Shown in pieces: positions 5,293 through 10,573 of a stretch of DNA of 10,573 bases. Origin of the DNA: Anaerolineaceae bacterium UBA1363 (GTDB taxonomy: Bacteria > Chloroflexota > Anaerolineae > Anaerolineales > Anaerolineaceae); NCBI GenBank assembly GCA_002306055.1, contig DBRR01000028.1, positions 14,731 to 25,303 of the forward strand. Direction: 5' to 3'. Each line of letters begins with the position of its first letter. Within the stretch, counting starts at the first letter, position 1. The notes under the pieces were generated by a model. The model did no database searches. It was not told the DNA's origin and saw only the letters and a program-made list of their open reading frames with translations. The translations under genes and the position numbers were made by a program.

Positions 5293-6189
5293 ATGCAGGA
5301 ACTTTGGAGTAATTTTCTATTCATACTGGAACGTTTCACATGGTCCAGTCTGTTGGATATCGTGCTTGTCACGATCTTTTTTGCATCCATTCTCTACCTT
5401 TTACGCGACACAGGAGCCCAAACCCTGCTCCGCGGAATCTTCCTGATCATTATTCTGGTAACATTACTGATCTCGGTGCTTGATCTGCCTGGTTTTTCCT
5501 GGCTGGTCGACACGATCTCTCCCGCGCTGATCTTCGCGATTCCTGTCGTTCTCGCTCCAGAGATTCGGCACGGACTTGAACGCATGGGTACCATCAGCGA
5601 TCTGGAACTGTTCAAGCATCGAAGTGCAAAAGACAGTGAACGCCTCGAGCAGACACTTCAAGCCATCACCAGCGCAGTCGAGCAGCTTGCCCAACGCCGG
5701 CACGGCGCGCTGATTGTTCTCCGGCGGCAACAGTTCCTGGATAGTTACTACAAGAACGGTGTGCTTCTGGACGCCATAGTCACTCCTCAACTTCTGATGC
5801 AAATCTTTTACCCCAACACGCCACTGCATGATGGCGCAGTTATCATTGACAGAAATCGCATCATGGCAGCTGGCTGCGTGATGCCACTTTCAAGTAGTGG
5901 CGTGCTTAATGCCACGGTCGAACGTTCGATGGGTTTGCGCCACCGTGCCGCGCTTGGTATTAGCGAAGTCAGCGACGCTATCGCTGTGGTCGTATCTGAA
6001 GAAACTGGCACAATTTCCATTGCCCATCGCGGACGCCTGATCCGCCGCCTGGACAGCGAACGCCTGTTAAACAATATGCGCGCCTTCATGATCTCCAATG
6101 AAGTTACAAAGCGCCAAAAATCGTGGCTGTCTTACTTCAAGCTTCACAAACCTGGGGAAGAGGAGGAAACTGATGAAAATAATACGTAA
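5293..6189 (+). CDS. cdaA: Membrane diadenylate cyclase CdaA
   Basis: 298 residues. CdaA joins two ATP molecules into cyclic di-AMP, the second messenger that controls potassium and osmolyte transport and cell-wall balance. There are three membrane helices (about 20-37, 46-64 and 68-88), then a linker with the family's LAPEIRHGLERMG, a short coiled-coil segment (about 113-132) and the DAC (DisA_N) domain. Both catalytic motifs are present: DGA at 180-182 and RHR at 216-218 within GLRHRAALGISE. The activity should therefore be intact. The C-terminal tail is longer than in the 273-residue B. subtilis protein and very acidic at its end (EEEETDENN). Those last codons also hold the ribosome binding site of cdaR. 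The ATG at 5293 follows AGGGAAGG. Confidence 0.95.
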   Translation: MQELWSNFLFILERFTWSSLLDIVLVTIFFASILYLLRDTGAQTLLRGIFLIIILVTLLISVLDLPGFSWLVDTISPALIFAIPVVLAPEIRHGLERMGTISDLELFKHRSAKDSERLEQTLQAITSAVEQLAQRRHGALIVLRRQQFLDSYYKNGVLLDAIVTPQLLMQIFYPNTPLHDGAVIIDRNRIMAAGCVMPLSSSGVLNATVERSMGLRHRAALGISEVSDAIAVVVSEETGTISIAHRGRLIRRLDSERLLNNMRAFMISNEVTKRQKSWLSYFKLHKPGEEEETDENNT

Positions 6190-7396
6190 ATTTGTCTCCT
6201 TCCTGCCCACTTTGCTGACTGCCCTGGTGTTGGCAATCATTGTTTGGGTTTCATCTGTTACCGCCAGTGATCCCAATCAAACCATCACCTACAAGACGCC
6301 GATTAAACTTGAAATATTGGGACTAAACCCGGACCTGGTGATTACCTACCAAGAAGTGCAGAGCGTCAAGGTCACTCTTAGAGCTCCCCGATCGGTCCAC
6401 GCCCGCCTGGCAAACGATCCAGGCCTGATCAACGCAACCATAAACCTTTCAGGGCTGGAAGCCGGTGATCATATCCTCATCCCTGAGGTGCTTGTTGATC
6501 TGAAACCGGTTCAGGTGGTGGAAGTCTCTCCAGCTTCCGTTGAGATCTCGCTTGAGAAGGTTTCCTCCAGAACCATGTCCATCAGTCTGGTCCAGACGGG
6601 AACTTTACCGGTGGGGTTTCAAATCCGCAGCGCAAGATTGAGTCAATCTGAAGTCAAACTGGTTGGACCCGAATCGCTCGTGAATACCGTCGTGGATGTT
6701 GTCGCTACTATCGACGTCTCTGAACTTACATCCAGTATCAGCCGCACGCTGGACCTAAAGCCTATCAACGAGGCTGGAGTCGTGGTGGAGGGTGTTGTCC
6801 TCAACCCCAGCCGTGTGGATGTAAGCATTGAAGTAGAGCAGTTGATTGGCTATCGAAATGTATTTGTCAAAATTGTTACTAATGGTTCCGTGGCGCAAGG
6901 CTATCACCTGACCAGTATCGTGGTTGATCCACCCATTTTGACGGTCTACGCCTCGAACCCTGACCTGATACGCAGTATGCCTGCCTATATAGAGACCGAA
7001 CCGGTGAATTTGAACGGCGCACAGCAGAGTTTTGAGTCGCGGGTGGGCTTACAACTGCCAGAAGGCATCGTGGTGATTGGCGATCAATCCGTTGTGGTTT
7101 CGGTGGGTGTTGAAGCAATCTACACTTCCACCCAAATTATCGGAGTGCCCGTTACAGCGATTAATCTCGCGGGCGGGCTGCAAGCAAAACTTTCCCCCCA
7201 AAGTGTGGATGTTTACATCTCCGGTCCAATGAACCTGCTCGAAAATATTGGAACGGCTTCGGTGCACGTTACTCTGGATCTTACCGGGCTGACAGAAGGC
7301 ACTTACCAATTATCCCCTACAGTCGAACTCGAGCGGCCGGAACTGCGACTCGACTCGACTCTGCCTGGCTTAATTGAAGTCGTAATCACGAAATAG
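6173..7396 (+). CDS. cdaR: YbbR-domain protein, CdaA regulator CdaR
   Basis: 407 residues. CdaR is the membrane-anchored extracytoplasmic partner that modulates CdaA. One N-terminal membrane helix (about 9-27) precedes a chain of about four YbbR-type beta-rich repeats of roughly 80-90 residues each. Recurring features are phrases like V-x-V-T-L-R-A/G-P, INATINLSGLEAGDH, DVSEL/DLTGLTEGTY and P-x-x-V-x-V-x-I-E/S. The start is fixed by AGGAGG (6161-6166) six bases before the ATG. This puts the start inside cdaA with a 17-base overlap, a sign of translational coupling. A frame open from 6098 lacks such a site. Fold recognition would be needed to count the repeats exactly. der follows after 28 bases; the glmM gene usual in Firmicutes is absent. 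Confidence 0.9.
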   Translation: MKIIRKFVSFLPTLLTALVLAIIVWVSSVTASDPNQTITYKTPIKLEILGLNPDLVITYQEVQSVKVTLRAPRSVHARLANDPGLINATINLSGLEAGDHILIPEVLVDLKPVQVVEVSPASVEISLEKVSSRTMSISLVQTGTLPVGFQIRSARLSQSEVKLVGPESLVNTVVDVVATIDVSELTSSISRTLDLKPINEAGVVVEGVVLNPSRVDVSIEVEQLIGYRNVFVKIVTNGSVAQGYHLTSIVVDPPILTVYASNPDLIRSMPAYIETEPVNLNGAQQSFESRVGLQLPEGIVVIGDQSVVVSVGVEAIYTSTQIIGVPVTAINLAGGLQAKLSPQSVDVYISGPMNLLENIGTASVHVTLDLTGLTEGTYQLSPTVELERPELRLDSTLPGLIEVVITK

Positions 7397-7424
7397 AATA
7401 ATGAACAAATAAATAGGATTTTTC

Positions 7425-8810
7425 ATGGATAAACCTGTCATTGTGCTCGTCGGAAGACCAAACGTGGGTAAAAGTACCCTTTTCAATCGCCTGGTAGAGC
7501 AACGCCTCGCCATCATTGATGACGTGCCTGGCACCACGCGCGATCGCCTGGTGGCGGAAGGTAACTGGTCTGGATATAATTTTTTCGTGGTTGATACGGG
7601 CGGTATTGACCCCAGCAAACAACGCGATCAGGCACCCCTTTCGATTGGCTCGGCGGCGTTTATTGATGAAATCCGCGCCCAGGTGGAAGTGGCTATTGAG
7701 GAAGCGGATGTGATCGTGTTGGTGGTGGACGCGCTTAGTGGGGTTACCCAGGCCGATCGCGAAGTGGCGAACATGCTGCGCAAGCGCCAACGGCAGGAGG
7801 AAGGCAAGCTGATGCCGCCGATTGTGCTGGCTGTCAATAAAGCCGACAGCGAAACTGCCCGACTGAACGCCATGGACTTTTACTCATTGGGGATTGGCGA
7901 ACCCTATCCGATCTCTGCCATCCACGGCACTGGAACTGGCGATCTGCTGGATGAGATCGTGGCGCATTTTCCTGCCCAGGTGGAAGAAGAAGTCAACGAG
8001 ATCGCTATTAAAGTTGCCATCGTTGGCAAGCCAAACGCGGGCAAAAGCAGCCTGCTAAATAAGATCATCGGCAAAGAACGCGCGATCGTCAGCGATATTC
8101 CCGGCACCACGCGCGACGCCATCGACACACCGGTCACGATTGACGGTCAGGATTACATCCTGATCGACACCGCTGGAATACGAAAACGCGGTTCCATCAT
8201 CCCGGGCGTTGAAAAGTACTCTGTTCTGCGAGCCATGCAGGCGATTGAACGCTGTGATGTGGCTGTGCTGGTCGTGGACGCGACCACCGGCATCACCGCC
8301 CAGGATACCCACATTGCCGGCTACATCAATGAAGCCTGGAAAAGCGTGATTTTGGTGGTCAACAAGTGGGACCTGGTTGAAAAAGACACCAACACCAGCA
8401 TGGAATTTGAACGCCAGGTCCGCCAGCAACTGAACTTTTTGCCATACATTCCGATATTGTTCCTTTCAGCCTTGAGCGGTCAGCGCGTGCACCAGGTTTT
8501 GCCCCTGGTAAAGCAGATCCAGCAGGAACGCCTGCGCAAGGTGCCGACCTCCCAGTTGAACCGCATCCTGGTAAACGCCCAGGACTTGCATCAATCGACT
8601 TCTGGCACTGGCAAGCCTTTCCGAATTTATTACGGCACGCAGGTGAAAACTGATCCGCCAACGTTCTTGCTGTACTGCAACGACCCAAACCTGGGGCACT
8701 TCACCTATATGCGTTTCCTGGAGAACCAGATCCGCAAGGAGATTCCCTTTACCGGTACGCCCATCCGACTCGTGTTGAAGAAACGCGAACGTAAAAGCTT
8801 GGAAGATTAG
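7425..8810 (+). CDS. der: Ribosome-assembly GTPase Der (EngA)
   Basis: 461 residues. Der has two GTPase domains in tandem and helps mature the 50S ribosomal subunit. Domain 1 has GRPNVGKS (10-17), PGTTRD, DTGG and NKAD (138-141). Domain 2 has GKPNAGKS (201-208), PGTTRD, DTAG and NKWD (313-316). A C-terminal KH-like domain (about 375-455) ends with GTPIRLVLKKRER, as is typical. All nucleotide-binding motifs are intact and the length is normal. AGGA (7415-7418) sits six bases before the ATG. The gene lies 28 bases after cdaR and is probably cotranscribed. Confidence 0.97.
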   Translation: MDKPVIVLVGRPNVGKSTLFNRLVEQRLAIIDDVPGTTRDRLVAEGNWSGYNFFVVDTGGIDPSKQRDQAPLSIGSAAFIDEIRAQVEVAIEEADVIVLVVDALSGVTQADREVANMLRKRQRQEEGKLMPPIVLAVNKADSETARLNAMDFYSLGIGEPYPISAIHGTGTGDLLDEIVAHFPAQVEEEVNEIAIKVAIVGKPNAGKSSLLNKIIGKERAIVSDIPGTTRDAIDTPVTIDGQDYILIDTAGIRKRGSIIPGVEKYSVLRAMQAIERCDVAVLVVDATTGITAQDTHIAGYINEAWKSVILVVNKWDLVEKDTNTSMEFERQVRQQLNFLPYIPILFLSALSGQRVHQVLPLVKQIQQERLRKVPTSQLNRILVNAQDLHQSTSGTGKPFRIYYGTQVKTDPPTFLLYCNDPNLGHFTYMRFLENQIRKEIPFTGTPIRLVLKKRERKSLED

Positions 8811-8826
8811 TTTGCCAGGTTTGATT

Positions 8827-8832
8827 TATAAT
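8827..8832 (+). promoter_or_regulatory. Possible -10 box of lepB
   Basis: A perfect TATAAT in the 32-base gap after der lies ten bases before the ATG at 8843. Transcription would begin a few bases ahead of the start codon, almost leaderless again, and no Shine-Dalgarno sequence is visible. No convincing -35 was found. A second hexamer, TAGAAT (8862-8867), sits eight bases before an in-frame GTG at 8876 and leaves the true start open. Confidence 0.4.
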
Positions 8833-8842
8833 ACCTGAATTC

Positions 8843-9469
8843 ATGCTGCACTCGAGCGTGATAGAATGGATGCTTGTGGAACAAAACGAAACTGAAATCA
8901 AGGAAGTCGAACCAACACCCGAAGTGAAACCCGAGAACAAAACCCGCGGTTTTTGGCGCGATATGCTCGAGACCATCCTCATGGCGGTGGTTTTATTCCT
9001 ACTGTTGAATGCCGTCACCTCGCGTGTGCGGGTTTACAACGTAAGCATGCAACCCACACTGCATGAAGGCAACCTGCTGGTGGTAAACAAGCTGGCCTAC
9101 AAACTTGGTGAACCCAAACGCGGAGATATCATCGTCTTTCATTACCAGGGAACAGTCACGGAAGATTACATCAAGCGCGTGATTGGTCTGCCCGGAGATA
9201 CTATAGACATTGGCGGTGGGGTTGTGCGGGTGAATGGTCAGGCTATTACCGAGCCATACATTGCTGAATTACCCGGATATACTGGCACCTGGAAAGTACC
9301 CGAAGGGGAGCTGTTCGTTCTGGGGGACAACCGCAACCACTCTTCTGATTCGCATGACTGGGGTTTTGTGAAGCAGGAATGGGTCGTTGGGAAGGCGATC
9401 CTCGTATACTGGCCGCTCGACCGTCTCCGTGTTTTAACCAACATGGACCTGGTTCATGCCGAACCCTGA
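8843..9469 (+). CDS. lepB: Signal peptidase I
   Basis: 208 residues in this frame. It removes signal peptides from secreted proteins at the outer face of the cytoplasmic membrane. It has an acidic cytoplasmic N-terminus (about 13-33), one membrane helix (about 41-60), then box B with the catalytic serine in SMQPTL (S68), box D with the general-base lysine in YIKRVIGLPGD (K111), and box E GDNRNHSSDSHDWGFV. The single membrane helix and size fit the Gram-positive or cyanobacterial type more than the longer E. coli enzyme. The start is uncertain: ATG 8843, ATG 8870 and GTG 8876 share the frame and none has a ribosome binding site. The first 11 residues are not needed by the family. Confidence 0.95.
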   Translation: MLHSSVIEWMLVEQNETEIKEVEPTPEVKPENKTRGFWRDMLETILMAVVLFLLLNAVTSRVRVYNVSMQPTLHEGNLLVVNKLAYKLGEPKRGDIIVFHYQGTVTEDYIKRVIGLPGDTIDIGGGVVRVNGQAITEPYIAELPGYTGTWKVPEGELFVLGDNRNHSSDSHDWGFVKQEWVVGKAILVYWPLDRLRVLTNMDLVHAEP

Positions 9470-9484
9470 AAGCACCCCGCCTGA

Positions 9485-9787
9485 ATGAAACAAAACATCA
9501 AAGCTCTCCCCGAAATTCCTGAAGTATGCCCTCGCTGTTACTTTGGCAGAATCCAGCCCGGAAAACGCAGTTTTGCTGCGCGCACGGCTGGCAAACCGCT
9601 GATAGTGCCGGATTTCCCGGCCTGGATTTGTGATGTCTGTGGATTTACCATTTACGACCCGGCTTCGTTAATGAACCTGCAACGGCTGCTGACAAATCCA
9701 CCCACACCGTATTCCCAATACACAGGGCCAAAACCAACTGAGAGCAAACCTGCCAAATCGCAGCCGAAAACCGACCAACTCGCTTAA
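9485..9787 (+). CDS. YgiT-type zinc-finger protein
   Basis: 100 residues. It has two CxxC knuckles, CPRC (C15, C18) and CDVCG (C49, C52), separated by about 30 residues with IVPDFPAWICDVCG. This is the arrangement of the YgiT-type zinc finger, also found as the N-terminal domain of the antitoxin MqsA. The MqsA helix-turn-helix domain is missing; instead the protein ends in a polar tail rich in Lys, Pro, Thr and Ser (about 73-100). No MqsR-like toxin gene is next to it, so an antitoxin role is not supported. The gene starts 15 bases after lepB with no clear ribosome binding site and is probably the last gene of the operon. Its function is unknown. Confidence 0.75.
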   Translation: MKQNIKALPEIPEVCPRCYFGRIQPGKRSFAARTAGKPLIVPDFPAWICDVCGFTIYDPASLMNLQRLLTNPPTPYSQYTGPKPTESKPAKSQPKTDQLA

Positions 9788-9892
9788 ACCCTTCACATTT
9801 TTCAATCGACCTGGCTTGATTAAATTCTCAGAAGTCTCTTTTATAAAATGTCTATCTACTTTTACAAGATACATACCTGACATCCTGGAATT

Positions 9893-9949
9893 ATGAAAGG
9901 TTCCGCCATGCGGTTTGCGACAGAATACGTGGAGGAGTTGTTGGAATGA
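9893..9949 (+). CDS. Doubtful 18-residue small ORF
   Basis: The frame reads MKGSAMRFATEYVEELLE and stops. Its TGA overlaps the next ATG as ATGA, the arrangement of coupled genes. The composition is protein-like and amphipathic, but the start has only a weak TGGAA before it. It may be a true micro-ORF, an upstream leader peptide, or the degraded end of a lost gene. There is no homology I can claim. Confidence 0.2.
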   Translation: MKGSAMRFATEYVEELLE

Positions 9950-9993
9950 AAGTTAGGACTTACCCTGACTCGAATTCATGTAGGGTTTATTGA
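9946..9993 (+). CDS. Doubtful 15-residue small ORF with good ribosome binding site
   Basis: The frame encodes MKVRTYPDSNSCRVY. GGAGGAG (9931-9937) lies eight bases before the ATG, the best-looking ribosome binding site of this intergenic region. The ATG overlaps the stop of the preceding small frame. The last codons enter an inverted repeat (9983-10010), so the frame may have been cut short by a repeat insertion. Confidence 0.2.
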   Translation: MKVRTYPDSNSCRVY

Positions 9994-10010
9994 GGTGTAT
10001 TACACAACCC
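9983..10010. repeat. Short inverted repeat GTGTATTACAC
   Basis: The perfect palindrome GTGTA-T-TACAC (9995-10005) is flanked by GGGTT (9983-9987) and AACCC (10006-10010), which also pair if TATTGAG is bulged out. It could be an operator-like site or a degenerate dispersed repeat. Confidence 0.35.
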
Positions 10011-10059
10011 AGTTCTTCGATAGTCCTCAAAATAAACATTTTCCATGTCTAAAAAAGAA

Positions 10060-10133
10060 GATCGCCATACCCTGCTTCGCGGGCACAGGCGCAAAAGAGG
10101 CTCGCGATGACGGGAAATCCGTCAATGCGAGCC
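10060..10133 (-). repeat. GTCATYGC-type dispersed hairpin element, 3' copy
   Basis: The 15-base arms at 10099-10113 and 10119-10133 pair at 13 positions around a five-base loop. Read on the minus strand, the element runs CTCGCATTGACGGATTTCC then GTCATCGCGAG and ends with TATGGCGATC (10060-10069). It is the same family as 134-183 in opposite orientation, with an extra stretch in the middle (10070-10098) that itself contains a CTTCGCGGG segment. The two copies bracket the whole gene block. Confidence 0.7.
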
Positions 10134-10263
10134 CCAATTCTGACCAGGCATCTAATCTATAGTTACGTGAAGGGGGTATGTCAGTCTGCAGTATCAAAAA
10201 GAGCAGGGTTCAGAGATGTAAACCAGTTACAACTGCAGTTTTTGTATCCCGAGCGATTTATCT

Positions 10264-10291
10264 TGTCATCCTGAGAAATGGCGAAGGATCT
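10264..10291 (+). repeat. GTCATCCTGAG-type dispersed repeat
   Basis: TGTCATCCTGAG followed by GCGAAGGATCT matches the common extragenic repeat of the form GTCATCCTGAGCGAAGCGAAGGATCT, here with AAATG in place of the first GCGAA. Such repeats are known from several bacterial phyla; their role is unknown. Confidence 0.6.
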
Positions 10292-10325
10292 TGTCGATCG
10301 AAAAAATGAATATTTATTTGTATGA

Positions 10326-10434
10326 TGTAGGGTTGAGGCCTGCCCCAACCAAGAACAGCATTCCTATCCTCCAGGTGGAACAGGCAGGCCTGTTCCCTAC
10401 AACCCGTTCCCTACGACCTCTTCCCTGCAATCCC
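10326..10434. repeat. Composite palindromic repeat plus three 14-bp tandem units
   Basis: The outer arms TGTAGGG (10326-10332) and CCCTACA (10395-10401) enclose two palindromes. One is GGTTGAGGCCTGCCCCAACC (10331-10350, one mismatch). The other is a perfect 8-base stem, GGAACAGG and CCTGTTCC (10377-10384 and 10389-10396). From 10393 three 14-base units follow head to tail: TTCCCTACAACCCG, TTCCCTACGACCTC and TTCCCTGCAATCCC. It appears non-coding. Confidence 0.55.
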
Positions 10435-10573
10435 GGTTGTGAAAGCAGAGCTTGTCCACCCTGTATATTCTTGGCATTGTATCTGTTTCAAATGTCCGTG
10501 ATCAGGACGAAAGAGGAAGATCTTCATTGATTATAGCCTTGAATAAATTGGCATAAGGCACAGACATTTTCCC

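Larger units (their letters stand above)
9788..10573. other. Gene-poor region with dispersed repeats after the operon
   Basis: No full-length gene is evident. The open frame 10291-10530 runs through dispersed repeats and has no family resemblance. Two very short overlapping frames at 9893-9993 are listed separately as doubtful. Repeats recognised are at 9983-10010, 10060-10133, 10264-10291 and 10326-10434. I found no convincing intrinsic terminator after the zinc-finger gene. The stretches 10140-10263 and 10435-10573 hold nothing I can name. Confidence 0.65.

Noticed and set aside
9485..9787. Antitoxin of an MqsRA-type toxin-antitoxin pair
   Set aside because: No toxin-like frame is adjacent and the helix-turn-helix domain of MqsA is missing.
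9788..9860. Terminator after the zinc-finger gene
   Set aside because: Only a weak TCAA/TTGA pairing near 9800-9820 and no stable GC-rich stem before a T-run.
10291..10530. Plus-strand open frame of 79 residues
   Set aside because: It spans a dispersed repeat and the 14-base tandem units; the composition (Pro, Cys, Arg rich) follows from the repeats rather than from a protein family.

Overview
The window looks like a chromosomal segment of a bacterium of the Chloroflexota, most probably class Anaerolineae. This is inferred from the gene set and order, moderate G+C content, -10 hexamers placed just before start codons, and intergenic DNA full of GTCATTGCGAG-type and GTCATCCTGAG-type dispersed repeats. 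No 16S rRNA or other decisive marker is present, so the taxon is inference.

Layout. Positions 1-660 contain no gene but a dense pile of structured repeats: a possible insertion-sequence end, a GTCATYGC hairpin element, nested inverted repeats, and two copies of a double-stemmed hairpin repeat. From 738 to 2674 lie two plus-strand genes: a tyrosine-recombinase-fold protein that has lost its catalytic residues, then a LytR-CpsA-Psr (LCP) envelope protein. tilS (2648-4102, minus strand) converges on the LCP gene with a 27-base tail overlap. It diverges from coaE across a 63-base gap holding back-to-back -10 boxes. From 4166 to 9787 six plus-strand genes follow closely: coaE with an extra C-terminal domain, cdaA, cdaR (ybbR type), der, lepB and a small YgiT-type zinc-finger gene. 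Positions 9788-10573 are again gene-poor and repeat-rich, including a second, inverted copy of the 5' GTCATYGC element.

How the genes fit together. The block is largely housekeeping: tRNA-Ile decoding (TilS), the last step of coenzyme A synthesis (CoaE), ribosome assembly (Der) and preprotein processing (LepB). It also holds a cyclic di-AMP module, with the membrane diadenylate cyclase CdaA and its extracytoplasmic partner CdaR. In Firmicutes cdaA-cdaR is usually followed by glmM; here der takes that place. CdaA/CdaR, LCP and LepB all act at the membrane or envelope.

Best candidates for something undescribed: the catalytically dead but intact recombinase-fold protein, whose promoter has a perfect inverted repeat in its spacer; the roughly 158-residue unassigned C-terminal extension of CoaE; and the twin -10 boxes between tilS and coaE, which predict two leaderless mRNAs. 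No complete new multi-gene system, CRISPR array, tRNA or rRNA was seen.
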